A DNA stretch of 5,718 nucleotides from positions 1-5,718 of the forward strand of contig JALSTO010000006.1 of the NCBI GenBank assembly GCA_026983685.1, read 5' to 3'. A program made the translations under genes and the position numbers. The notes beneath the pieces are model-generated. The model did not search any database. It worked only from the letters and a program-made list of their open reading frames with translations, and was not told the DNA's origin. Source of the DNA: Aquificaceae bacterium (GTDB taxonomy: Bacteria; Aquificota; Aquificia; Aquificales; Aquificaceae). Positions 1-5,670 of this stretch are shown piece by piece (position 1 is the stretch's first letter; each line of letters starts with the position of its first letter).

Positions 1-2136
1 ATAATGGATGTCAAGCTTCCCGCTATCACAGAGCTCCTTAATGGTCTCGTAGGCAAGGTAGGGATAAACCGCGGACGCCCCGTAGCCTATGAGGCAGGCT
101 ATCTGGTGGGTGTCCCTTGCCTCTCCTGTCTCAACTATGAAGGATACTCTCGTAGAAAGACCTTGCTTCGCAAGGTGTTTAACACAGGCAGAAACCGCAA
201 GGAGTGAAGGTATCGCAACCCTGTGTTTGTTTATGTACCTGTCCGAGAGGATTATTATCTGTGCACCTTCCCTTACTGCCTCTTCCACCCTCCTCTGGAG
301 GGTCTCTATACCCATCATGAGGTCGTTTATGGGAATTTCCTCGTAGAGGGCGTCCATTATCAGCTCCGATATCCTCCTCTCCCCTGCCATGTCCTGAAGC
401 TCCACTATGTTGTAACTCCTCTCTTTCGGATAGCAGATGGGTATCCTGCAGACCTTGAACTCTGTTTGCTCTTCAATAGCCTTGAGCTGGTAGTCAAGGA
501 GTATAGGAGAGTCTATCTGGAGCCTTTTGGCATGCTCAGGGGTCTCTTTCAGGAAGTTCCTCTTGTGCCCGAGGTTCATCTTGAGGGACATAACGAGCCT
601 TTCCCTTATTGGGTCAATTGGAGGGTTTGTAACCTGAGCGAACCTCTGTTTGAAGTATCTGAATAGGAGCTTGGGCTTTTCCGAGAGGGGTGGGAGAGGC
701 GTATCGTCTCCCATTGAGAAGGTGGGTTCTTTACCAGTCTCAGCCATGTACTGGAGAACGTTCTTTATCTCCTCCTGAGTCCAGCCGAAGGCTATCTGCT
801 TCCTTATCCTCTCGGGGTCATCCTTCGGAAAGCCCAGAGCCTTTCCCTCGGTCAGGTGTGAGAGCCTGAGAAGATTTTTCTCTATCCACTCTCTGTAAGG
901 TTTCCTGCTTGCAAGCTCCTCAAGGACTTCGCCCGTCTTCTTGACGCTTCCCTCCTTCAGGTCAACGACGATGGTATCCCCCGGTCCGAGCCTTCCCTTT
1001 TCCTTTATCTTCCTTTCCCCGAGGTCTATCATTCCCACCTCAGAGCCGAGAACGAGGATACCGTCCTCCGTAAGCACATACCTTGCGGGTCTGAGACCGT
1101 TCCTGTCAAGGTGGGCACCTATCTTATCTTTGTAAACAAAGGCTATCGCTGCGGGTCCGTCCCAAGGCTTCATGAGAAGGGACTGATACTCAAAGAAAGC
1201 CTTTACCTCCTCTGATAGCTCGGGAACGTGTTCCCATGCGGGGGGTATGAGCATGTTTATGGCGTGCTCGGGAGAAAAACCCACAAGGCAGAGAAGCTCA
1301 AAGACTTTGTCAAGGGATGCGGAATCGCTCTCGTCGTAAGAAACGAGGGGTTTTATAAGCTCTTTCTTGTCTCCCAGAACCTCATGTTCCAGCTCGTTCT
1401 GGAGGGCTATCATCCAGTTTCTGTTACCCTGGATGGTGTTTATCTCTCCGTTGTGGGCTGAAAGCCTGAGAGGTTGGGCGAGCCTCCAGTTGGGAAGGGT
1501 GTTGGTTGAATACCTCTGATGAAAGAGGCAGTAAGCACTCTCGTAGTCTTCCTCGGTCAGATCGGGGTAGAACCTGTCAAGCTGGGGTGCAACAAGCATC
1601 CCCTTGTAAACTATCTCTCTCGTGGAGAGGGATGGTATATAGACCTTGCTGTCTCCAAACTTGTTCTCTATCTTCCTGCGCAGGAGGTAGAGCTTGACAT
1701 CCCTCTGCTCTTCGGGAATTCCCTCCATGTCAAGGAGTAGGTGCTTTATCTTCGGCATAACCTTTAGAGCAGTCTCTCCGACCGCATCGGTGTCAATGGG
1801 AACGTCCCTCCAGCCGAGAACCTTTATTCCCTCTTTTACAAACTCCGCAACTATCTTATCCTCAATATCCTCATACAGGAAGAAAACACCTACCGCAAGG
1901 TTGTCCAATGAAGAAAGGGAGTATCCCAGCTGATCTATAATCCTTTTAAAGAACTTCCTCGGTATCTGTGTTAGAACACCGGCGCCGTCGCCGGTCTTTC
2001 CATCACCACCTATTGCACCCCGATGGGTAAGGTTCTTTACAGCCTCAACTCCCCATCTGACTATATCGTTATCAGCCCTGCCGTTTATGTTGCACACAAA
2101 TCCTACACCGCAGGAATCCTGTTCGTATAGCTTCAT
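1..2136 (-). CDS. gltB: Glutamate synthase large subunit, N-terminal 712 residues (partial, runs off left edge)
   Basis: The product makes glutamate from glutamine and 2-oxoglutarate in cytoplasmic ammonia assimilation. This part holds the class-II glutamine amidotransferase and most of the central domain. The frame is open without a stop from the ATG at 2136 to the window edge. Residues 1-12 are MKLYEQDSCGVG, so Cys9 should become the N-terminal nucleophile after removal of an 8-residue propeptide. Amidotransferase motifs follow: LTHRGA (36-41), KTGDGA (47-52), HQRYSTN (206-212), LAQP and HNGEI (219-222, 228-232), DESDS (268-272), KPWDGPAA (323-330) and LDRNGLRPAR (343-352). The central domain shows SMGDDTP (474-480), FAQVTNPPIDPIRE (499-512), FIVETGEARDTHQ (666-678) and GYGASAVYPYLAYE (684-697). 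The family is about 1,450-1,540 residues, so the FMN/2-oxoglutarate domain, the [3Fe-4S] cysteines and the C-terminal beta-helix lie outside. A GAGGTG ribosome site (complement of 2142-2147) sits 5 nt before the ATG. Identification is very secure; the gltB symbol is by family. Confidence 0.96.
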   Translation of the reverse strand, partial: MKLYEQDSCGVGFVCNINGRADNDIVRWGVEAVKNLTHRGAIGGDGKTGDGAGVLTQIPRKFFKRIIDQLGYSLSSLDNLAVGVFFLYEDIEDKIVAEFVKEGIKVLGWRDVPIDTDAVGETALKVMPKIKHLLLDMEGIPEEQRDVKLYLLRRKIENKFGDSKVYIPSLSTREIVYKGMLVAPQLDRFYPDLTEEDYESAYCLFHQRYSTNTLPNWRLAQPLRLSAHNGEINTIQGNRNWMIALQNELEHEVLGDKKELIKPLVSYDESDSASLDKVFELLCLVGFSPEHAINMLIPPAWEHVPELSEEVKAFFEYQSLLMKPWDGPAAIAFVYKDKIGAHLDRNGLRPARYVLTEDGILVLGSEVGMIDLGERKIKEKGRLGPGDTIVVDLKEGSVKKTGEVLEELASRKPYREWIEKNLLRLSHLTEGKALGFPKDDPERIRKQIAFGWTQEEIKNVLQYMAETGKEPTFSMGDDTPLPPLSEKPKLLFRYFKQRFAQVTNPPIDPIRERLVMSLKMNLGHKRNFLKETPEHAKRLQIDSPILLDYQLKAIEEQTEFKVCRIPICYPKERSYNIVELQDMAGERRISELIMDALYEEIPINDLMMGIETLQRRVEEAVREGAQIIILSDRYINKHRVAIPSLLAVSACVKHLAKQGLSTRVSFIVETGEARDTHQIACLIGYGASAVYPYLAYETIKELCDSGKLDIHY

Positions 2137-2166
2137 CCTCACACCTCACGCAAGAAAAGAGTATAT

Positions 2167-2174
2167 ATAATATA
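2167..2174 (-). promoter_or_regulatory. Candidate -10 element for gltB
   Basis: The minus strand reads TATATTAT here, close to the sigma70 -10 consensus. It would give a leader of roughly 25-30 nt containing the GAGGTG ribosome site. The hexamer about 17 bp upstream (GAGCTT or GCTTTA) is a poor -35. The same AT-rich tract gives TATAAT on the plus strand, so it could serve sufT instead or as well. Confidence 0.3.
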
Positions 2175-2191
2175 GCTTCCCTCCTATGATA

Positions 2192-2214
2192 AAGCTCCTT
2201 TCTTTTTTGAGCTT
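2192..2214. repeat. 6-bp inverted repeat in the gltB/sufT intergenic region
   Basis: AAGCTC (2192-2197) and GAGCTT (2209-2214) are perfect inverted copies separated by 11 nt of mostly pyrimidine. It lies in the upstream part of the gltB promoter region and about 20 bp before the sufT start, so it could be an operator for either gene. A 6-bp repeat with a free loop is also fairly likely by chance in about 100 bp, so this is only a candidate. Confidence 0.25.
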
Positions 2215-2233
2215 CTGGGGATAATATACCCTT

Positions 2234-2542
2234 ATGGAAAGAAAGATACTTGAGGCACTTAAGGAGGTCAGGGACCCCGAGATACCTATAGATATAGTCA
2301 ACCTCGGGCTTATATACGGTATAAGGGTGAAGGACGATGTTGCATACATAGACATGACCCTCACGGTTCAGGGCTGTCCCGCCAAGCAGTTCTTTGCGGA
2401 GCATATAAAACAGAAGGTGCTTGAAAAGTTTCCTCAGCTCAAAGACGTTGTTGTAGAATTTGTATTTGAGCCACCCTGGACAAAAGAGAAGATCTCTGAA
2501 GAGGGAAAGGCTCAGCTGAGGAAGATGGGATGGGATATCTGA
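2234..2542 (+). CDS. sufT: SufT/MIP18-family (DUF59) iron-sulfur assembly factor
   Basis: This 102-residue single-domain protein belongs to the MIP18/DUF59 family, which includes bacterial SufT, PaaD and eukaryotic CIAO2. Family members help mature Fe-S proteins in the cytoplasm. The sequence shows the diagnostic DPEIP (14-18), DIVNLGLIYG (20-29), MTLT (41-44), GCPA with the conserved reactive Cys48 (47-50), and EPPW (79-82) near the C-terminus. The length is full for a stand-alone member. The ATG at 2234 fits the usual N-terminus, about 13 residues before DPEIP. It has no strong ribosome site: GGGG at 2217-2220 is 13 nt away. The last 13 nt overlap the next gene, implying co-transcription. 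No sufBCD genes are in view. SufT is preferred over PaaD because no phenylacetate oxygenase genes are nearby; the exact client is unknown. Confidence 0.85.
   Translation: MERKILEALKEVRDPEIPIDIVNLGLIYGIRVKDDVAYIDMTLTVQGCPAKQFFAEHIKQKVLEKFPQLKDVVVEFVFEPPWTKEKISEEGKAQLRKMGWDI
2518..2524 (+). promoter_or_regulatory. Ribosome binding site of the V4R gene, inside sufT
   Basis: GAGGAAG lies within the sufT coding sequence, 5 nt before the ATG at 2530. It decides the start against the out-of-frame ATG at 2525 and shows that the overlapping gene has its own translation signal. Confidence 0.6.
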
Positions 2543-3015
2543 AGGACAACATAAAGGCTCTCGCGGAAGCGATAGAGAGGGAGTCTGTCCTCATACACAG
2601 GGATGCCCTCATAGATGGTTACAGAGACATTTATAAGCTCTCAAAGTTCGGTATAGACAGGATAATAAAGAAGGCAGCTGAGTACGGAGGAAAGAAGGGG
2701 GCAAAGACCCTTAAAGAACGCTACGGAGTTTACACCGACAGGCTTGATGAGGCACTTGAGCTCCTCACGATAATAGCTGAGTCCTCAAGACTGATAGACC
2801 TCTTGGAGTACGACATTGATCGCATGGAGATATACGTTGAGGGCTCAATCTTGGTGGAAGCGATAGGAAAGAGCCAGAAGCCTGTCTGCAAGCCCATGGC
2901 TGGTTTCTTCAGGGGATTTCTCAGTGACCTCCTTGACAGGAGGTTTGAGGTTGAAGAGGTAACCTGCACTGCCCAGGGCTATGAGAGATGTACCTTCAGG
3001 ATAAAGCAGAAGTAG
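2530..3015 (+). CDS. Stand-alone V4R-domain protein (COG1719-like), probable zinc-binding small-ligand domain
   Basis: This 161-residue cytoplasmic protein has no signal peptide, membrane segment or DNA-binding domain. The N-terminal 95 residues are helical and charged. From about residue 100 it matches the V4R (4-vinyl reductase) domain: VEGSILVEAIGKS (103-115), KPVCKPMAGFFRGFL (117-131), EEVTC (142-146) and GYERCTF (150-156). V4R domains share a fold with the sensor part of phenol/xylene regulators (DmpR, MopR, XylR), BchJ and TRAPP/Bet3, and bind small hydrophobic or tetrapyrrole ligands. C120, E143, C146 and C154 have the spacing 23-3-8, the same as the Zn ligands I recall for MopR (C155, E178, C181, C189), so a Zn site is likely. 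The ATG at 2530 overlaps sufT by 13 nt and has GAGGAAG 5 nt upstream. The ligand and cellular role cannot be told from sequence. The domain call is firm; the function is open. Confidence 0.82.
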   Translation: MGYLKDNIKALAEAIERESVLIHRDALIDGYRDIYKLSKFGIDRIIKKAAEYGGKKGAKTLKERYGVYTDRLDEALELLTIIAESSRLIDLLEYDIDRMEIYVEGSILVEAIGKSQKPVCKPMAGFFRGFLSDLLDRRFEVEEVTCTAQGYERCTFRIKQK

Positions 3016-3612
3016 CTACCTTATAGCCATCAGTCTTAGCTCACACTCAAAGAGGAACTCATAGGCTTCTGCGTGGATCAGGGCGCTCTCCATATCCCTT
3101 CCCCAGGTGTATAAACCGTGGGAGGCTATCAGAAAGCCGAAGATGTTGCTGTGCTTCTTCAGGTAAGCTTCCACCTTTGAAGATAGTCTCCTCATATCCT
3201 GGTCGTTTTCAAAGACTGGTACTGCTATCTTTGTTTCGTGTGTATCTATCTCAGGGAAAGCCTTGAGCAGTTCATAGTCTTCAAGTTCCACACCGCCCTT
3301 AGCTATGCGGGATATAAGGGTCGCGTTTGGAGAATGGGTGTGGACAACCGCTCTGACCTCTGGAAAAGTTCTGTATATCATGGTGTGAAGAAGTGTCTCC
3401 GCTGAAGGTTTTTTATCCTCAAGAGGTTTGCCCTCCATGTCCACAAGGATTATATCTTCGGGCTTTAGCCTTCCTTTGTGCCTACCAGAGGCAGTTATAG
3501 CTATCCTGTCGTCCTCAAGTCTGATAGATATGTTCCCGCTTGTTGCAGGTACCCAGCCTTTTGCGTCAAGGAACCTGCCTGCTTCTATTATGTCCTTGAT
3601 AGACTGATCCAT
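3016..3612 (-). CDS. mtnB: Methylthioribulose-1-phosphate dehydratase
   Basis: MtnB dehydrates 5-methylthioribulose-1-phosphate to 2,3-diketo-5-methylthiopentyl-1-phosphate in cytoplasmic methionine salvage, recycling methylthioadenosine left by polyamine synthesis. The 198-residue protein is a full-length class-II aldolase/adducin-fold enzyme. Motifs are [13 protein letters not shown] (19-31), ASGRHKG (41-47), [10 protein letters not shown] (68-77), the zinc pair H91 and H93 in [15 protein letters not shown] (113-121) with Glu114 as likely catalytic acid/base by comparison with human [14 protein letters not shown] (164-173) with the third zinc ligand H165, and [13 protein letters not shown] (180-192). 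These signatures favour MtnB over fuculose- or ribulose-phosphate aldolases. The ATG at 3612 is the first possible start, because an in-frame TAA lies two codons upstream. A ribosome site at normal distance is missing: AGGAGG (complement of 3634-3639) is 21 nt away and in a hairpin. Its stop abuts that of the convergent V4R gene. No other mtn gene is in view. Confidence 0.93.
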   Translation of the reverse strand: MDQSIKDIIEAGRFLDAKGWVPATSGNISIRLEDDRIAITASGRHKGRLKPEDIILVDMEGKPLEDKKPSAETLLHTMIYRTFPEVRAVVHTHSPNATLISRIAKGGVELEDYELLKAFPEIDTHETKIAVPVFENDQDMRRLSSKVEAYLKKHSNIFGFLIASHGLYTWGRDMESALIHAEAYEFLFECELRLMAIR

Positions 3613-3632
3613 GAGTTAAATGATATTAAAAT

Positions 3633-3647
3633 ACCTCCTGTGGAGGT
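3633..3647. repeat. 6-bp inverted repeat with 3-nt loop containing the mtnB Shine-Dalgarno-like sequence
   Basis: ACCTCC, a 3-nt loop and GGAGGT form a perfect short hairpin on either strand. In the mtnB leader RNA the right arm is the Shine-Dalgarno-like AGGAGGT and the left arm is its complement, so pairing would mask it. The arm is 21 nt from the mtnB ATG, which is far for direct use. It could be a transcriptional operator, an RNA switch or chance. Confidence 0.45.
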
Positions 3648-3650
3648 GAG

Positions 3651-3656
3651 TTTATA
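3651..3656 (-). promoter_or_regulatory. Candidate -10 element for mtnB
   Basis: The minus strand reads TATAAA. Transcription from about 10 bp downstream would begin at or inside the 3633-3647 hairpin, giving a leader of about 30 nt. No TTGACA-like box lies 16-18 bp upstream, so this is weakly supported. Confidence 0.25.
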
Positions 3657-3670
3657 GAGAAAAAAAACCA

Positions 3671-3693
3671 CTGATGCATCCGCTGACCATCAG
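3671..3693. repeat. 6-bp inverted repeat, possible operator in the bioB promoter
   Basis: CTGATG (3671-3676) and CATCAG (3688-3693) are perfect inverted copies separated by 11 nt. The repeat covers where a -35 box for the candidate bioB -10 at 3697-3704 would be, the usual place for a repressor or activator site. The flanks extend the symmetry imperfectly, with AAACC on the left and GTTT on the right. No known regulator is recognised. Confidence 0.35.
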
Positions 3694-3696
3694 GTT

Positions 3697-3704
3697 TATA
3701 TTAT
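3697..3704 (+). promoter_or_regulatory. bioB: Candidate -10 element for the bioB-hemH operon
   Basis: TATATTAT resembles the sigma70 -10 box. It would start transcription near 3710 and leave a leader of about 20 nt that carries the strong bioB ribosome site. The -35 position (about 3674-3681) does not match TTGACA and overlaps the inverted repeat at 3671-3693. Confidence 0.35.
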
Positions 3705-3719
3705 CTTGAGTCAATTTAC

Positions 3720-3728
3720 GGAGGTGAG
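3720..3728 (+). promoter_or_regulatory. bioB: Strong ribosome binding site of bioB
   Basis: GGAGGTGAG is close to a full Shine-Dalgarno match and lies just before the ATG at 3732 (GGAGGTG ends 5 nt upstream). It is the strongest such signal in the window and fixes the bioB start. Confidence 0.8.
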
Positions 3729-3731
3729 AAT

Positions 3732-4733
3732 ATGGACAGGCATGAGAGCCTTATTATAGATCTGTACAGCAAAGCAAAGGAATACGAGCCTCTTACAAAG
3801 GAAGAGGCTCTTTCAATACTTGAGCTTCCCGACGACTACGTTCCCTTCCTCGTTCACTTCGCCCAGAAGATAAAGAAGCACTTCTTCCCCGAGAACGAGC
3901 TGGAGTTCTGCTCAATAATAAATGCAAAGAGCGGTGCCTGTTCGGAGGATTGCAAGTTCTGTGCTCAGTCCAAGTTCTACAAGACACCCATAAACGTTTA
4001 CAACCTCGTCCCAAAGGAGGAGATAGTTGAGGGTGCGGAGAGAGGGGTTGAATTCGGAGCGAACCGCTACTGCGTCGTACTTGCGGGAAAGCAGGCAACC
4101 CACGAAGAGGTTGATAGGATAGCGGAGGCGGTCAGAGAGGTAAAGGAGGTTGAGAGGCTTCCTATAAACGTCTGTGTCTCCGCAGGAACTATGGATGAGG
4201 AAAGCCTTAGGAAGCTGAAAGAAGCAGGTGTGAGGAGGATAAACCACAACCTTGAAAGCTCAAAAAACTTCTTTCCCAACATAGTCACCACCCACAGGTG
4301 GGAGGACAGGTACGAGACAATAAAGAGGATAAAGAAGGTAGGGCTTTCAACCTGCTGTGGTGGTATATTCGGCATGGGCGAGAGCAAAGAGGACAGGGTT
4401 GACCTTGCCCTGACCTACAGGGAACTTGAGGTGGACTCCATACCTCTCAACTTCCTCATGCCTATACAGGGAACTCCCCTTCAGGATGCCCCGGGTATAA
4501 CACCCCTTGAGGCTCTCAAGGTTATAGGCATGTTCAGGTTCACAAACCCGAAGGCGGAGCTGAGGCTCTGTGGTGGCAGAGAACAGAACCTGAGGGACTT
4601 CCACGGCATGGCTGTTCTGATGACCAACGCCATGATGGTGGGCGGGTACCTTACAAGGGCTGGAAGGGACATAAAGAAGGACTACCAGCTTCTTGAAGAC
4701 CTCAAGGTTAAGAGAAAAACCGCTCTTGTATAG
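3732..4733 (+). CDS. bioB: Biotin synthase
   Basis: This radical-SAM enzyme inserts sulfur into dethiobiotin, the last step of biotin synthesis, in the cytoplasm. The 333-residue length is normal for the family. The radical-SAM [4Fe-4S] motif is C70-SED-C74-KF-C77, followed by AQS. By comparison with the E. coli enzyme, the [2Fe-2S] sulfur-donor cluster is bound by C114 (NRYC), C148 (INVC), C208 (LSTC) and R278 (LRLCGGREQ), and all four are present. INHNLE (170-175) holds the two Asn residues of the YNHNL motif. The GGIFGMGE (210-217) and PLNFLMPIQGTPL (238-250) segments are also typical. The start has the best ribosome site in the window. bioB is followed after 4 nt by hemH, so the two are probably co-transcribed. 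No other biotin gene is in view. Confidence 0.97.
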   Translation: MDRHESLIIDLYSKAKEYEPLTKEEALSILELPDDYVPFLVHFAQKIKKHFFPENELEFCSIINAKSGACSEDCKFCAQSKFYKTPINVYNLVPKEEIVEGAERGVEFGANRYCVVLAGKQATHEEVDRIAEAVREVKEVERLPINVCVSAGTMDEESLRKLKEAGVRRINHNLESSKNFFPNIVTTHRWEDRYETIKRIKKVGLSTCCGGIFGMGESKEDRVDLALTYRELEVDSIPLNFLMPIQGTPLQDAPGITPLEALKVIGMFRFTNPKAELRLCGGREQNLRDFHGMAVLMTNAMMVGGYLTRAGRDIKKDYQLLEDLKVKRKTALV

Positions 4734-4737
4734 CTCA

Positions 4738-5670
4738 ATGAAGACAGGTGTCCTTCTTCTCAACATGGGCGGACCCGACAGCCTGTCTGCGGTTGAGCCC
4801 TTCCTCTACAACCTCTTCTCTGACCACGACATAATAAGGATACCCAGACCTGTTCAGAAGCCCATAGCAAGGCTGATAGCAAAGTTCAGGGCTAAGAAGA
4901 CCCGCCACTACTACGAGCTGATGGGCGGGAAGTCTCCCCAGAGAGAACAGACCGAAGAGCAGGCAAGACATCTTCAGGAGCTACTGGGAGAGAACTACAG
5001 GGTTGAGGTTGCCATGAGGTACTGGCACCCTTTCACTCAAGAAGCCCTTGAAAAGCTCTTTTCGGAGGAAATAAAAAGGCTCATTCTCCTGCCAATGTAT
5101 CCGCAGTACTCCTCAACCACGACAGGCTCCTCTTTCAAGGAGTTTGAGAGGGTCTATAGAAGGGGAGGCTATCCTCAGGTTCCCGTTGTCAAGGTTGAGA
5201 GCTATCACGACCATCCCCTCTATATTGAGGCTATGGTTCAGAACATAAAGGAGAACCTTCCCGATTGGAGGGATTACCACTTCCTCTTCTCAGCCCACAG
5301 CCTTCCCATGTACGTTATTGAGGAGGGGGACCCCTACCAGAGGCAGACAGAGGAGACTGTCCGCCTGATAATGGAGAGCTTTCCCGGTGTTGAATGGTCC
5401 CTCGGGTATCAGAGCAAGGTGGGTCCTGTGAGGTGGCTTGAGCCCATGACGGAAAAGCTCATTCAGGAGCTTGCAGGCGAAGGTGTAAAAAAGCTCGCTG
5501 TCATACCAGTCTCCTTCGTCTGTGAACATTCGGAGACCCTTTACGAGCTTGATGTTCAGTACGGAAAACTCGCCAGAGAGCTCGGGATAACTGATTACGT
5601 CAGGATTCCCACACTGCGAACCCACCCCCTCTTTATGTCCGCCCTGAAGGAGATAGTCCTCTCATGTTAA
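4738..5670 (+). CDS. hemH: Ferrochelatase
   Basis: HemH inserts Fe2+ into protoporphyrin IX (or coproporphyrin III in the alternative branch) late in heme synthesis. With the ATG at 4738 the protein has 310 residues, normal for a bacterial enzyme, and lacks the C-terminal [2Fe-2S] extension and membrane anchor found in some others. It begins MKTGVLLLNMGGPDS, the family N-terminus. Further motifs are NLFSDHDIIRIP (25-36), ELMGGKSP (60-67), AMRYWHP (92-98), LLPMYPQYSSTTTGS (117-131), FSAHSLP (184-190) with catalytic His187, GYQSKVGP..WLEP (223-236) and VCEHSETLYELD (261-272). In the last motif, H264 and E266 match human H341 and E343. A TTG 45 nt upstream (4693) is in frame but adds residues absent from the family. 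No Shine-Dalgarno precedes either start; the ATG lies 4 nt after the bioB stop, so translational coupling is likely. Its stop overlaps the next gene by 7 nt. Confidence 0.95.
   Translation: MKTGVLLLNMGGPDSLSAVEPFLYNLFSDHDIIRIPRPVQKPIARLIAKFRAKKTRHYYELMGGKSPQREQTEEQARHLQELLGENYRVEVAMRYWHPFTQEALEKLFSEEIKRLILLPMYPQYSSTTTGSSFKEFERVYRRGGYPQVPVVKVESYHDHPLYIEAMVQNIKENLPDWRDYHFLFSAHSLPMYVIEEGDPYQRQTEETVRLIMESFPGVEWSLGYQSKVGPVRWLEPMTEKLIQELAGEGVKKLAVIPVSFVCEHSETLYELDVQYGKLARELGITDYVRIPTLRTHPLFMSALKEIVLSC
5647..5652 (+). promoter_or_regulatory. Ribosome binding site for the DUF523 gene, inside hemH
   Basis: AAGGAG lies in the last codons of hemH, 11 nt before the ATG at 5664. The spacing is slightly long but usable, and it supports the overlapping start. 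Confidence 0.4.

Larger units (their letters stand above)
2137..2233. promoter_or_regulatory. Divergent promoter region between gltB and sufT
   Basis: These 97 bp separate two genes transcribed away from each other, so promoters for both must lie here or inside the flanking genes. The stretch is AT-rich around 2161-2174 and contains TATAAT on the plus strand (2166-2171) and overlapping TATATT/TATTAT on the minus strand (2174-2167). No good TTGACA-like -35 box sits at 16-18 bp for either direction. The gltB ribosome site is GAGGTG at 2142-2147 (complement). A 6-bp inverted repeat lies at 2192-2214. The region's role is secure from gene layout; the individual boxes are tentative. Confidence 0.6.
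3613..3731. promoter_or_regulatory. Divergent promoter region between mtnB and bioB
   Basis: These 119 bp separate mtnB (leftward) from bioB (rightward) and must carry the start signals for both. Candidate -10 boxes are TATAAA on the minus strand (3656-3651) for mtnB and TATATTAT on the plus strand (3697-3704) for bioB; neither has a convincing -35. Two inverted repeats lie here, at 3633-3647 and 3671-3693. The sequence GGAGGTGAG occurs twice, at 3642-3650 and at 3720-3728, the second being the bioB ribosome site. Confidence 0.65.

Noticed and set aside
4..1933. Several plus-strand open frames of 63-147 codons across the first 1.9 kb
   Set aside because: They lie opposite gltB, whose minus frame is continuous and full of family motifs. 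The plus-strand translations resemble no family I know and overlap one another in different frames.
2072..2404. Minus-strand open frame of 110 codons spanning the gltB start, the intergenic region and sufT
   Set aside because: It crosses a divergent promoter region and two well-supported genes, lacks recognisable motifs, and is best explained as an antisense shadow of sufT.
3016..3612. Fuculose- or ribulose-phosphate aldolase for the class-II aldolase-fold gene
   Set aside because: The [16 protein letters not shown] and SHGLYTWGR motifs are the MtnB signature rather than that of the sugar-phosphate aldolases.
3665..3697. BirA (biotin repressor) operator upstream of bioB, suggested by AAACC and GGTTT half-sites
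   Set aside because: The gap between the half-sites is 23 nt rather than the usual 14-16, the left half matches poorly, and the known Aquifex biotin ligase, as I recall, lacks a DNA-binding domain.
3674..3709. An 11-codon leader reading frame upstream of bioB (ATG at 3674, TGA at 3707)
   Set aside because: It has no ribosome site at proper spacing, and it overlaps the candidate operator and -10 box, so it is probably upstream of the transcript start.
4693..4737. Extended hemH start at a TTG
   Set aside because: It would overlap the bioB end by about 40 nt, lacks a ribosome site, and adds 15 residues not typical of ferrochelatases. The ATG at 4738 gives the standard N-terminus.
3793..5625. 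Minus-strand open frames of 63-139 codons opposite bioB and hemH
   Set aside because: The plus-strand genes carry complete catalytic residue sets; the opposite frames show only low-complexity or composition-driven sequence.
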